Positions 1 to 8,569 are shown, counted from the first letter of the stretch. The stretch: DNA of 64,000 nt from Streptomyces sp. 2131.1 (GCF_900105515.1 NZ_FNSY01000001.1:682001-746000); one strand, 5' to 3'. A program made the numbers and translations. Notes: generated by a model from the letters alone, not told the origin.

Positions 1-82
1 GTTCGCCCGGCGCCTCCAGGAGATTCGCGGGCACCGCCGACTCCTCCAGTGGCACGATCAGTACATCGCCCTGCCGGTACAC
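1..82 (-). CDS. 5' part of an unknown small protein
   Basis: The visible 27 residues begin MYRQGDVLIVPLEES from a GTG at 82, preceded by a GGAGGGGAG ribosome-binding site about 8 bases upstream; the rest runs off the window. It is transcribed away from the LRR/radical SAM cassette and shares a 176-base intergenic region with it. I do not recognise a characterised family; the opening resembles small conserved streptomycete proteins of unknown role. Whether it belongs functionally with the cassette cannot be judged here. Confidence 0.55.
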   Translation of the reverse strand, partial: MYRQGDVLIVPLEESAVPANLLEAPGE

Positions 83-206
83 AGACCTCTCCCCTCCGTA
101 GCGGCACCCGCTGTGCCGGCCACAACGAAAACGCTACGGCGGGGGTCTGACAATCGGCCGTCGGGCCGTTCCCGGCAGGGGCCGGTCACGGCGCTGTCAG
201 TGGGCC

Positions 207-229
207 TTGATAGACCTTGCGGACATCAA
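207..229. promoter_or_regulatory. candidate operator upstream of the LRR cassette
   Basis: TTGAT (207-211) and ATCAA (225-229) form a short inverted repeat with a 13-base spacer, ending 30 bases before the first LRR gene. The arms are only five bases, so chance is possible. No regulator gene is adjacent. Confidence 0.2.
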
Positions 230-258
230 TCCGTAGCCGTCACCAGGAGCTCAGGGCC

Positions 259-1206
259 ATGTCCGTGGATCACCTGCACGAGTTGCTCGGCCTTCCGGCC
301 GTCGATTTCCAGTCCGGGCCGGACGGTGGCCCCCGGCCCGCCGCCGACGCCGCCGCCTGGCGGGTCTCGATCGACGCCTACGAGGACGAGGGCACCTGGG
401 AGGAGGAGTTCAACGCCTTCCTGGACGAGGTCGACCCGGCCGGTGTCCGTGCCCTGATCATCGGGCAGTGGGGCGAGTCGTACGAGGAGAAGTCCTCGTA
501 CCCGATCGGTCTCGTCATCGCCGCGGCCGACCGGCTGACGTCGCTGGAAGCGGTGTTCGTCGGGGATCTGACGATGGAGGAGGCGGAGATCTCCTGGATC
601 GAGCAGAGCGATGTCACCGCGCTGCTCGGCGCGTTCCCCGCACTGCTGGAGCTGGGTGTGCGCGGCGGCTCCGAGCTGGTCTTCCCGGCCACGAAGCACG
701 AGCGGCTGCGGGCGCTCACCATCGAGACGGGCGGGCTGCCGCGCGAGGTGGTGCGCGGTGTCCTGGACAGCGAACTGCCCGCGCTGGAACGGCTGGAGCT
801 GTGGCTCGGCGTCTCGGCGTACGGCGGCGACGCCGACGTGTCGGACCTGGCGCCGCTGCTGTCCGGTACGCGCTTCCCCGCGTTGCACCACCTCGGCCTG
901 CGCAACAGCGAGATCGAGAACGAGATCGCGACGGCCGTCGCCTCGGCCCCGCTGGTGGCCCGGCTGCGCACCCTGGACCTGTCCTGCGGCACGCTCGGCG
1001 ACGAGGGCGCGGCCTCGCTCCTGGAGGGCCAGCCGCTGACCCATCTCGACGTGCTCGACCTGCACCACCACTTCCTCACCGAGGCGATGGAGCGCCGCGT
1101 CACCGAGGCGCTGGAGCCGCACGGGGTGCGGGTGGACGTCTCGGAGCGCTGCGAGCCGTGGGACAACCGGGGCCCGGCCGGCCGGTACGTGACGGTGTCG
1201 GAATGA
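259..1206 (+). CDS. STM4015 family leucine-rich-repeat protein, copy 1
   Basis: A 315-residue cytosolic protein of the STM4015 family, named after a Salmonella gene of unknown function. Leucine-rich repeats fill its second half, for example LRTLDLSCGTLGDEG followed by LTHLDVLDLHHH, in the ribonuclease-inhibitor style. There is no signal peptide or membrane segment. The ATG at 259 has AGGAGC nine bases upstream and is preferred to an upstream frame start at 217. The stop overlaps the next start as ATGA, so the two LRR genes are translationally coupled. In this gene group the protein travels with STM4014-STM4011; a scaffold or substrate-recognition role is only a guess. Confidence 0.85.
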   Translation: MSVDHLHELLGLPAVDFQSGPDGGPRPAADAAAWRVSIDAYEDEGTWEEEFNAFLDEVDPAGVRALIIGQWGESYEEKSSYPIGLVIAAADRLTSLEAVFVGDLTMEEAEISWIEQSDVTALLGAFPALLELGVRGGSELVFPATKHERLRALTIETGGLPREVVRGVLDSELPALERLELWLGVSAYGGDADVSDLAPLLSGTRFPALHHLGLRNSEIENEIATAVASAPLVARLRTLDLSCGTLGDEGAASLLEGQPLTHLDVLDLHHHFLTEAMERRVTEALEPHGVRVDVSERCEPWDNRGPAGRYVTVSE

Positions 1207-2189
1207 CGACGCCCGTCACGGACATCGAGCATCCCTGTACCTTCCACGACCTGCCCGTCTTCACCCTGCCGGAGCCGGGCGACGGCCACCCGTGGCCGGC
1301 GACGCTGCCCTCGGCGGACGGCATAGCCTGGCGGCTCGACTGCGGCTGGGACGGGCACGGGTTCGCCGCCACCTGGCAGCACTTCCTCAAGACGGTCGAC
1401 CCCGCACAGGTCCGTGCCCTGGTGATCGGCCCCTGGTGGGACGGCGAGTACAGTTCCCTGGCTCCCGTGGTGGAGCTGATCACTTCGGACGCGGCCCGTT
1501 TCCCGGCGCTGCGCGCCCTGTTCCTCGCCGATGTCGTGGGCGAGGAGTGCGAGGTGTCGTGGCTGCGGATGTGCGACATCACGCCGGTGCTCCGGGCGTT
1601 CCCGCTCCTGGAGGAGCTGGTGGTACGGGGCGGTGGCAGCGGGCTGGACGAGGAGTCGCTGGAGCTGCACCCCGTCCGGCACGAGGCGCTGAAGTGCCTG
1701 CGCTTCGAGTCCGGCGGGCTGCCCGGGCATGTCGTGCGCGCGGTCGGCACCTGCGAACTGCCCGCGCTGGAGCGGCTGGAGCTGTGGTTCGGTTCCCAGT
1801 GGTACGCGGGGGACGCGACGGTGGCGGACATGGCCCCGCTGCTGTCCGGGGGCACCTTCCCCCGGCTGCGCCACCTCGGGCTGCAGAACAGTGAGATCCA
1901 GGACGAGATCGCCGCGGCGGTCGCCTCGGCCCCGGTCGTCGCCCAACTGGATTCCCTGGCGCTCTCGATGGGCACCCTCAGCGACGCGGGCGGCCTGGCC
2001 CTGCTCGAAGGTCAGCCGCTCACCCATCTGGACTACCTGGACCTGCAACACCACTACCTCGGAGACGAGGTGATGGAGCGCTTCAAGGAGCTGGGCGAGC
2101 GCGACGACGTCCACGTCTACCTCGACGAGGCGGACGACTGGGACCCGGACGACGAGGACGATGCCCGCTATGTCGCCGTCAGCGAGTAG
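1203..2189 (+). CDS. STM4015 family leucine-rich-repeat protein, copy 2
   Basis: A 328-residue paralogue of the preceding gene, clearly a tandem duplicate: both share VRALVIG near residue 65-75, LERLELW in the middle, the LRR block with LEGQPLTHLD, and a closing RYV-VSE tail. The copies differ most in their N-terminal 60 residues and in an acidic stretch before the C-terminus (EADDWDPDDEDDA). The ATG overlaps the upstream TGA by four bases. The gene's 3' end overlaps the ATP-grasp gene by 29 bases. Function is unknown; keeping two diverged copies suggests either dosage or two different partners. Confidence 0.85.
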   Translation: MTTPVTDIEHPCTFHDLPVFTLPEPGDGHPWPATLPSADGIAWRLDCGWDGHGFAATWQHFLKTVDPAQVRALVIGPWWDGEYSSLAPVVELITSDAARFPALRALFLADVVGEECEVSWLRMCDITPVLRAFPLLEELVVRGGGSGLDEESLELHPVRHEALKCLRFESGGLPGHVVRAVGTCELPALERLELWFGSQWYAGDATVADMAPLLSGGTFPRLRHLGLQNSEIQDEIAAAVASAPVVAQLDSLALSMGTLSDAGGLALLEGQPLTHLDYLDLQHHYLGDEVMERFKELGERDDVHVYLDEADDWDPDDEDDARYVAVSE

Positions 2190-3315
2190 CGGCCCGCCGC
2201 GCCTCGCGGTCGTCGGCAATCCGGGCAGCCGCCGCGTCACCCTGTTCCAGGACGCGGTGGCCGCCGCCGGCCTGTCCGAGGCGCGTACGGTCCCCTGGCT
2301 CGACGTGCTGCGGGGCGGGGCGCGCTTCCTGCCCGGCGAGATTGTGCGCATCGAGTCGCCCGGCGAGGACGCGGAGGTGGACCGGCTGCTGCGCGGGGCC
2401 GACGACCCGACCCGGGTGGAGGGGTCGGCCCTCTGGTACGCGCGGTTCACCGCCGCCGTACGCGAGGTGGCCCGGGCCGCCGCCGATGCGGGCGCCGCGC
2501 TGCTGGACGGTCCGGCCGACATCGCGGTGCTGTTCGACAAGCGGCTGTGCCACGGGGTGCTGGAGACCGCAGGGGTGCCCGTCCCCGCCTCCCCGACGTC
2601 CGGCCCGGCCGGGGCGGCGGTGCGGGGCTGGGACGACGTGCGGGACCTGATGGCCGCGCACCGCATGCCCCGGGTCTTCGTGAAGCCCGCACACGGCTCG
2701 TCGGCCTCCGGTGTGCTGGCCGTGGAGACCGCGGGCGGCGGCCGCGTCCGGGCAGCCACCTCCGTCGAGCGGGACCCGGCCGGCCGGCTCTACAACTCGC
2801 TGCGGGTCCGCCGCTGCACCACGGAGCGCGAGGTCGCGGCGATCGTCGACGCGCTGGCGCCGGACGGGCTGCACGTCGAGCGCTGGCTGCCCAAGGCGAC
2901 CCGGGGCGGCCGTGCCGCCGACCTGCGGGTGGTCGTGGTCGACGGCCGGGCCACGCACGCCGTGGTGCGCACGAGCAGCTCGCCCATGACCAATCTGCAC
3001 CTGGGCGGGGCACGCGGCGACCTCGCCGGCGTGCGGGCGGCGATCGAGGCGGCCGGCGGCAGCTGGGCCGAGGCCCTGACCGTCTGCGAGCGGGCCGCGA
3101 CCGCCTTCCCGGACACGCTGTGTGTCGGGGTCGACCTGCTGCCCCTGACCGGCTGGCGGCGCTTCGCCGTCGGCGAGGTCAACGCCTTCGGAGACCTGCT
3201 GCCGCGCCTCACCGGACTGCCCGGCAGCGGAGCCGAGGGTCTGGACACCTACGCGGCGCAGGTCACCGCCGTACTGGACCGAACAAGGAACGACCGTGTC
3301 AGCACCACCCCCTGA
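2161..3315 (+). CDS. STM4014 family ATP-grasp-like protein
   Basis: A 384-residue protein with an ATP-grasp fold: RVFVKPAHGSSASGV matches the nucleotide-binding lysine and flexible loop, and CVGVDLLP with GEVNAFGD near the C-terminus fits the metal-binding aspartate/asparagine region. ATP-grasp enzymes ligate a carboxylate to an amine or thiol through an acyl-phosphate; the substrate here is unknown. The start at 2161 lies inside the second LRR gene; ATG at 2170 is an alternative. Its end overlaps the hydrolase gene by 20 bases. The tight overlaps argue that all members act in one pathway. Confidence 0.85.
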   Translation: MPAMSPSASSGPPRLAVVGNPGSRRVTLFQDAVAAAGLSEARTVPWLDVLRGGARFLPGEIVRIESPGEDAEVDRLLRGADDPTRVEGSALWYARFTAAVREVARAAADAGAALLDGPADIAVLFDKRLCHGVLETAGVPVPASPTSGPAGAAVRGWDDVRDLMAAHRMPRVFVKPAHGSSASGVLAVETAGGGRVRAATSVERDPAGRLYNSLRVRRCTTEREVAAIVDALAPDGLHVERWLPKATRGGRAADLRVVVVDGRATHAVVRTSSSPMTNLHLGGARGDLAGVRAAIEAAGGSWAEALTVCERAATAFPDTLCVGVDLLPLTGWRRFAVGEVNAFGDLLPRLTGLPGSGAEGLDTYAAQVTAVLDRTRNDRVSTTP

Positions 3316-4159
3316 GTACAGCTCCGCGCACCGCCCCGACCCCGACATGAGCGAGGTCGTGGGCAGCCACGACCTGCTGCTCGTCACCCTGGACACCCTG
3401 CGGTACGACGTCGCGGCCGAACTGGCCGCCGCCGGACGCATCCCGAACCTGGCCCGCCACCTGCCGGGCGGCGTCTGGGAGGAGCGGCACGCCCCGGGCA
3501 GCTTCACCTACGCCTCGCACCAGGCGATCTTCGCGGGCTTCCTGCCCACCCCGGCCGCGCCGGGACCGCATCCCCGGCTGTTCGCCGCCCGCTTCGCCGG
3601 CAGTGAGACGACCGCGGAGCGCACCTTCGTGTTCGACACTCCGGACCTGGTCTCGGGGCTCGCGAAGGAGGGGTACCGCACGGTGTGCGTCGGCGGTGTC
3701 GGCTTCTTCAACCTCCAGGGGCCGCTGGGCTCGGTGCTCCCGGGGATGTTCCAGGAGGCGCACTGGGAGCCGGAGTTCGGGGTGGCCTCGCCCACCTCGT
3801 TCGAGGCACAGGTGACCCGCGCCGAGGAGGTGGTCGCGGCCCTCCCGCCGGAGCAGCGGCTGTTCCTCTTCGTCAACGTCTCCGCGCTCCACCAGCCGAA
3901 CTGGTTCCACAAGCCCGGGGCGACCCGCGACGCCGGCGACAGCCGCGAGACGCACGCGGCAGCCCTGGAGTACGTGGACGCCCACATCGGCCGGCTCTTC
4001 GCCGCCGCGAGCAGCCGCCGCCGTGCCTTCGCCATCGTGTGCTCCGACCACGGCACGGCCTACGGCGACGACGGCTACACCGGCCACCGGCTCGGCCACG
4101 AGTCCGTCTGGACCGTTCCTTACGCCCACTTCTTCCTGGAACCGGGGGCCGTCCGATGA
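3296..4159 (+). CDS. STM4013/SEN3800 family sulfatase-like hydrolase
   Basis: A 287-residue member of the alkaline phosphatase/sulfatase superfamily. It opens with the metal-binding DLLLVTLDTLRYD strand, has APGSFTYASHQAIF where the nucleophile serine or threonine normally sits, and ends with VCSDHGTAYGDDG and HRLGHE, which supply metal-binding aspartate and histidines. It lacks a signal peptide and so is probably cytosolic, unlike most sulfatases. The GTG start at 3296 follows AAGGA by seven bases. The substrate is unknown; phosphomonoester or phosphodiester hydrolysis or phospho-transfer is an inference from the fold. Confidence 0.85.
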   Translation: MSAPPPEYSSAHRPDPDMSEVVGSHDLLLVTLDTLRYDVAAELAAAGRIPNLARHLPGGVWEERHAPGSFTYASHQAIFAGFLPTPAAPGPHPRLFAARFAGSETTAERTFVFDTPDLVSGLAKEGYRTVCVGGVGFFNLQGPLGSVLPGMFQEAHWEPEFGVASPTSFEAQVTRAEEVVAALPPEQRLFLFVNVSALHQPNWFHKPGATRDAGDSRETHAAALEYVDAHIGRLFAAASSRRRAFAIVCSDHGTAYGDDGYTGHRLGHESVWTVPYAHFFLEPGAVR

Positions 4160-5505
4160 CCGCGACGCAGACCGTCCGCCCGTACGAGAGCTATGTGTAC
4201 GCCTATCCGCACAAGACGGCGTACCGCCCGCTCGCCGAGCAGCCCGGCGGACGGCCGGCGCTGAGCGAGCTGTGGGCGGGGGAACGCAAGGACGCGCTCT
4301 CCCTCTACATGCACATCCCGTTCTGCGAGGTCCGCTGCGGCTTCTGCAACCTCTTCACCCGCATCGGCGCGCCCGACGAGCTGACCTCGCGGTATCTCGA
4401 CGCGCTGGACCGGCAGGCGAGCGCCGTGCGGGAGGCGCTGGGCGACGGGGAGCAGGTCCGGTTCGCGGCGGCGGCGTTCGGCGGGGGCACGCCCACGTTC
4501 CTGACGGCGGGCGAGCTGGAGCGGCTGTGCGACATCGCGGAGAAGCGGATGGGCGCCGCTCTGCGCTCCGTGCCGCTGTCCGTGGAGACCTCCCCGTCCA
4601 CCGCGACCGCCGACCGCCTGGCCGTGCTCGCCGAGCGGGGGACCACCAGGATCAGCATCGGGGTGCAGAGCTTCGTGGAGGCCGAGGCCCGCGCGGCGGT
4701 CCGCCCGCAGCACGCCGCCGACGTGGAGCGGGCGCTCGGCCTGATTCGGGACACCTCCATACCGGTCCTCAACATCGACCTGATCTACGGCATAGCCGGC
4801 CAGACCGAGCGGACCTGGCGCACCTCGCTGGACGCGGCGCTGCGGTGGCGGCCGGAGGAGCTGTATCTCTACCCGCTGTACGTGCGCCCGCTGACCGCGC
4901 TCGGCAAGCTCTCGCCCGGAGAGGCCGACGCGGCCTGGGACGAACAGCGCCTGCGCCTGTACCGGGCCGGCCGCGACCACCTCCTGGCGCACGGCTACGA
5001 GCAGGTGTCGATGCGGATGTTCCGCCGCGCCGACGCCCCGCGCGCTGAGGGGCCCGACGACTACGCCTGCCAGACGGACGGCATGATCGGCCTGGGCTGC
5101 GGCGCCCGTTCGTACACCTCGCGGCTGCACTACTCGTTCGACTACGCGGTGCGGATGACCGAGGTGCGGGGCATCATCGACGCCTATACGGCCACCGCGG
5201 ACTTCTCCCGCGCCGAGGTGGGGCGGTACACCGACGGGGACGAGGCGCGCCGCCGCCATCTCCTCCAGTCGGTGCTCCAGGCCGAGGGCATGGCCCTGGA
5301 CGAGTACCGCGAGCGGTTCGGCACCTCGGCCTGCGACGACTTCCCCGAGGAGCTGGCCCGGTTCGAGGACCGGGGCTGGCTGGACGCGGGGGCGCCGGGA
5401 GTGCTGCGGCTGTCGCCCGAGGGGCTGGCGTACTCCGACGCGCTGGGCCCCGAACTCTTCTCCCCCGCCGTGCGGGCCGCGATGGCCGCGTACGAGCTGA
5501 AGTGA
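4156..5505 (+). CDS. STM4012 family radical SAM protein (HemN-like)
   Basis: A 449-residue radical SAM enzyme related to HemN/HemW. The cluster-binding motif is CEVRCGFC (CxxxCxxC) at about residues 57-64, preceded by YMHIPF as in HemN. Downstream features typical of the group include FGGGTPTFL, RISIGVQSF and NIDLIYGIAGQT, with a HemN-type C-terminal domain. The N-terminus keeps a YVYAYPHK stretch like the HemN tyrosine region. HemN-like relatives include porphyrinogen oxidases, methyltransferases and cyclopropanases, so the reaction is open. The start overlaps the hydrolase stop as ATGA. Confidence 0.88.
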   Translation: MTATQTVRPYESYVYAYPHKTAYRPLAEQPGGRPALSELWAGERKDALSLYMHIPFCEVRCGFCNLFTRIGAPDELTSRYLDALDRQASAVREALGDGEQVRFAAAAFGGGTPTFLTAGELERLCDIAEKRMGAALRSVPLSVETSPSTATADRLAVLAERGTTRISIGVQSFVEAEARAAVRPQHAADVERALGLIRDTSIPVLNIDLIYGIAGQTERTWRTSLDAALRWRPEELYLYPLYVRPLTALGKLSPGEADAAWDEQRLRLYRAGRDHLLAHGYEQVSMRMFRRADAPRAEGPDDYACQTDGMIGLGCGARSYTSRLHYSFDYAVRMTEVRGIIDAYTATADFSRAEVGRYTDGDEARRRHLLQSVLQAEGMALDEYRERFGTSACDDFPEELARFEDRGWLDAGAPGVLRLSPEGLAYSDALGPELFSPAVRAAMAAYELK

Positions 5506-5512
5506 GTCACGC

Positions 5513-6406
5513 GTGGACCTGACGATTCTCTACCGGGGCCCGCTCGCCTCGTGCGACTACGACTGCCCGTACTGCCCGTTCGCCAAGCGGCGCGACAGCC
5601 GGGAGCAGCTGCGGGTCGACCGCGCGGCGCTCGAACGGTTCACGGCGTGGGTGGCGGAGCAGACCGGTGACCGGATCTCGGTGCTGTTCACGCCGTGGGG
5701 CGAGGGGCTGGTGCGGTCCTGGTACCGCCGGGCGATCGTGGAGCTGGCGGGTCTCGGCCATGTGAGCCGGGTCGCGATCCAGACGAACCTGAGCGGCCGT
5801 ACGCGGTGGCTGGCCGAGGCCCCGGGGGCGGCCCGCGAGCGGATCGCGCTGTGGTGCACGTACCACCCGGGGCAGACGCCGTACGAGCGCTTCCTCGGCC
5901 GGTGCGCGGAGCTGCGGGACCTCGGGATCCGGCACAGCGTGGGTGTCGTGGGCTTCGACGCCCATCTCGACGAGGCGCGGCGGCTGCGCGCGGCGCTCCC
6001 GGACGAGGTCTACCTCTGGGTCAACGCGGCCGAGGGGCACACCTACACGGACGAGGAGGCGGACCGGTGGACGGCGATCGACCCGCTGTTCCCGTACAGC
6101 CGTCATCCGCACCGCTCGGCGGGGCTGCCCTGCCGGACCGGTGAGTCGGTGATCTCGGTGGACGGGGAGGGCACGGTGCGCCGCTGCCACTTCGTCCGGG
6201 CGGAGCTGGGCAATCTGTACGACGGGAGCTACCGTCGGGCGCTCGGCCCGCGGGCGTGCCCGCTCGCCGCGTGCGACTGCCACATCGGCTATGTGCACCT
6301 GGAGACGCTGCCGCTGTACGACGTGTTCGCGGGCGGGGTGCTGGAGCGCGTCCCGGCGGCGCTGCCGCTGTCCACGGTCGCCCCGACGCGGTCACGGGGC
6401 GACTGA
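5513..6406 (+). CDS. STM4011 family radical SAM protein
   Basis: A 297-residue second radical SAM enzyme, starting at GTG 5513 seven bases after the HemN-like gene. The motif CDYDCPYC lies at residues 14-21. The C-terminal 90 residues carry more cysteines (CRTGES, RRCHF, ACPLAACDCH), consistent with an auxiliary iron-sulfur or SPASM-like binding site. SPASM/twitch enzymes often act on peptides or proteins, which makes a modified-peptide pathway a reasonable hypothesis, but no precursor peptide is evident nearby. It is the last gene of the cassette; the next gene is convergent. Confidence 0.87.
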   Translation: MDLTILYRGPLASCDYDCPYCPFAKRRDSREQLRVDRAALERFTAWVAEQTGDRISVLFTPWGEGLVRSWYRRAIVELAGLGHVSRVAIQTNLSGRTRWLAEAPGAARERIALWCTYHPGQTPYERFLGRCAELRDLGIRHSVGVVGFDAHLDEARRLRAALPDEVYLWVNAAEGHTYTDEEADRWTAIDPLFPYSRHPHRSAGLPCRTGESVISVDGEGTVRRCHFVRAELGNLYDGSYRRALGPRACPLAACDCHIGYVHLETLPLYDVFAGGVLERVPAALPLSTVAPTRSRGD

Positions 6407-6426
6407 GGACAGCGGCAGCGGGTCCG

Positions 6427-7281
6427 TCAGAGCGGCAGCAGGTCGGGCCGCTTCGGCTCGACGTGGTCCCCGGAGGACTCGCCGCGCAGCCGCCGTCCGA
6501 TCCACGGGACCAGGTATTCGCGCGCCCAGTGGATGTCGTCGCGGCGGATCTCCAGCGCGCCGCGCGGCGGCTGCGGCGGCCACGGCTGGTCCGGGTCGGC
6601 CGGCACGTCGAGGCCGAGGACCTGGGCGGCGCGCAGCGCGACCCGGGTGTGTCCCTCGGGTGACAGGTGCAGCCGGTCGCCGTCCCAGGCGCGCCGGTCC
6701 TGCACGGAGCGCAGCGACCACAGGTCGAGGACCGGGCAGTCGTAGCGGTCGGCGATGGCCCGGACGTGGGCGGTGTAGGTGGCGATCTTGCCGCGCAGAT
6801 GGCGCAGCACGGGGACGCCACGGGTGTCGAAGCCGGTGGTGACCATGACGGTGCCGACCGACCGCGTGAGGTCGGCGACCGCGCGCTCGAAGCGTTCGGC
6901 CACGTCGTCGGGGTCGGTGCCCGGCCGGATGATGTCGTTGCCGCCGGCGCAGAAGCTCACCAGATCGGGGGCGAGTTCCCTGGCGCGGGGCACCTGCTCC
7001 TCGACTATCTGGTCGAGGAGGCGTCCTCGTACGGCGAGATTGGCGTACCGGAAGTTCCCGTGCGCGGAAACGGACGGGACCTCGGCGTCCGCCGGAATGC
7101 CGGGCTCCGGGAGCCGGTCCGCGAGGAGTACCGCGAGCCGGTCGGCCCAGCCGACGAATGTTCCGTCCGGGCCGGGGTCGCCGACTCCCTCGGTGAAGCT
7201 GTCGCCAATCGCCGCGTACGACCCGATGGCGACCTGTCTGTCGACGGCGCCCTGTTGAAGGTTGTTCGAATCGTCTGCCAC
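6427..7281 (-). CDS. SGNH/GDSL-family esterase or lipase
   Basis: A 284-residue SGNH hydrolase. Block I is AAIGDSFTEG with the nucleophile serine near residue 28, block III is FCAGGNDII with the oxyanion asparagine, and block V is DRLHLSPEGH with the catalytic aspartate-histidine pair. No signal peptide is visible, so it is probably cytosolic. The start is GTG 7281 with AGGA about nine bases upstream; GTG 7233, just before the IGSYAAIGD stretch, would remove a poorly conserved leader. The substrate cannot be predicted. It converges on the radical SAM cassette with a 20-base gap. Confidence 0.85.
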   Translation of the reverse strand: MADDSNNLQQGAVDRQVAIGSYAAIGDSFTEGVGDPGPDGTFVGWADRLAVLLADRLPEPGIPADAEVPSVSAHGNFRYANLAVRGRLLDQIVEEQVPRARELAPDLVSFCAGGNDIIRPGTDPDDVAERFERAVADLTRSVGTVMVTTGFDTRGVPVLRHLRGKIATYTAHVRAIADRYDCPVLDLWSLRSVQDRRAWDGDRLHLSPEGHTRVALRAAQVLGLDVPADPDQPWPPQPPRGALEIRRDDIHWAREYLVPWIGRRLRGESSGDHVEPKRPDLLPL

Positions 7282-7390
7282 AAGCGCTTATCCTGCACCC
7301 CGGAATGTGACCTACGCGACCGTAATAAGGGGTTGACGGGTGGTGAGATAAACCACCCGGTCAGTTTTCGGTAAAGGGGGAATAAGCAGC

Positions 7391-7418
7391 GGGACGGAGC
7401 GCCGCCGCGCTCCGTCCC
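7391..7418 (-). terminator. terminator of the M23 peptidase gene
   Basis: A perfect 11-base-pair stem (GGGACGGAGCG / CGCTCCGTCCC) with a six-base loop, 48 bases past the peptidase stop. No U-tract, as is usual in streptomycetes. Confidence 0.65.
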
Positions 7419-7465
7419 TCTGCTGTCGTTCCGTGGCCCGGATCACCGGGCCGGCACTGTCCGGA

Positions 7466-8389
7466 TCAGACGTTGATCCCGTGCGACGCGAGGTAGGCGA
7501 TCGGGTCGATGTCCGAGCCGTACTCCGGGCCGGTGCGGACCTCGAAGTGGAGGTGCGGGCCGGTGGCGTTGCCGGTGGCGCCGGAGAGGCCGACCTGCTG
7601 GCCCGCTGTCACGGTCTGGCCCGCCGAGACGGAGAGCGAGGACATGTGGCCGTACTGGGAGTAGTGGCCGTCGGCGTGCTTGATGACGACCTGGTTGCCG
7701 TAGGCGCCGCCCCAGCCGGCGGTGACGACGGTGCCGGAGGTGATGGCCTTCACGCTGGTGCCGGTGGCGACGGGGAAGTCGATGCCGGTGTGGCTGCCGC
7801 TGGACCAGTTGGCACCGGAGGCGCGGTAGGCGGTGGTGTGGTTGCCCGGCACCGGGTGGACGTAACCGGAGGCGTTGTCCTGGGTGGCGGGGGCCTCGGT
7901 CTTGGCCCCGGTCTGCGCCTCGGTCTCCGTCTCGACCTTGGTCTCAGCCTTGGGCGCGGCCTTCGTCCCGGTCTGCTCCGCCGTCTTGGCGGGGGCCTCG
8001 GACGGGGTGGCGGCGGCGGGGGCCGCCTTGGCGCCGAGGGTCAGCTTCATGCCCGGGAAGATCAGGCTCGGGTTCTCGCCGACGACCTCGCGGTTGTCCT
8101 GGTACAGCTTGTGCCAGCCGCCCTTGAGGTGGTGCTGGGCGGCGATCTTCGACAGGTAGTCGCCGGAGACCACGGAGTAGGTGGTGGTGCCGGTGCTCTT
8201 CGCGGGCTTGGCCGGGGCGGTGTGCGCGGCGACCGACTTCGAGGCGGCCGGGGCGGACTGCTCCGCGGCGTGGGCACCGGTGGCGCCGAGCAGCGGAAGC
8301 GCGATGACGGCTCCGCCGGCGCTCGCGGCGACGACGCCACGGGCGATGGTGCTGGACTTGGGACGGCGGTGCTTACCCGAATTGGGCAT
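7466..8389 (-). CDS. secreted LysM-M23 peptidoglycan endopeptidase
   Basis: A 307-residue exported cell-wall hydrolase. Residues 1-42 form a signal peptide with a basic start (GKHRRPK), a hydrophobic core and a GAHA-A cleavage site. LysM spans about 70-118 (YSVVSGDYLSKIA), then a Lys/Glu/Thr/Ala-rich linker, then an M23 domain at about 195-300 with zinc ligands in SHTGIDF (H200, D204) and HLHFE (H279, H281) and the loop histidine in QYGHMS. It should cleave peptide crosslinks in peptidoglycan. The long leader carries a c-di-AMP riboswitch, which fits control of wall remodelling. The RBS is GAGAGGA. Confidence 0.93.
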   Translation of the reverse strand: MPNSGKHRRPKSSTIARGVVAASAGGAVIALPLLGATGAHAAEQSAPAASKSVAAHTAPAKPAKSTGTTTYSVVSGDYLSKIAAQHHLKGGWHKLYQDNREVVGENPSLIFPGMKLTLGAKAAPAAATPSEAPAKTAEQTGTKAAPKAETKVETETEAQTGAKTEAPATQDNASGYVHPVPGNHTTAYRASGANWSSGSHTGIDFPVATGTSVKAITSGTVVTAGWGGAYGNQVVIKHADGHYSQYGHMSSLSVSAGQTVTAGQQVGLSGATGNATGPHLHFEVRTGPEYGSDIDPIAYLASHGINV

Positions 8390-8406
8390 GAAGAATTTCC
8401 TCTCCG

Positions 8407-8540
8407 GCGCCTGCGAGGTGAGCTGTCGGGTTCGGGCTGGAGATGCCCGGCCGCGCCTGGCGCGACTTCACCCCTAGCCGTCCGGTCGTCCCGGTCGGCG
8501 GCTTACCTGGTTCCCCCGCTCCTGCCACACGGTGAGTGGA
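8407..8540 (-). ncRNA. ydaO/yuaA-type cyclic di-AMP riboswitch
   Basis: Reading leftward, the leader of the M23 gene contains the conserved blocks of this riboswitch in the right order and spacing: GGGGGAACC (8509-8517), GGGGTGAA (8467-8474), then CCCGAACCCGACAGC and TCACCTCGCAGGCG (8408-8436), with variable stems between. The element ends about 18 bases before the start codon. In actinobacteria this class sits in front of wall-hydrolase genes such as rpfA and usually turns expression off when c-di-AMP is high. The outer boundaries are approximate. Confidence 0.9.
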
Positions 8541-8569
8541 TGCGAATTCCGGACGGCGGCAGGATTGGG

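Noticed and set aside
378..2759. Very long minus-strand open frame antisense to the LRR and ATP-grasp genes
   Set aside because: It is Arg/Ser/Pro-rich with no domains and only mirrors the codon bias of the real plus-strand genes.
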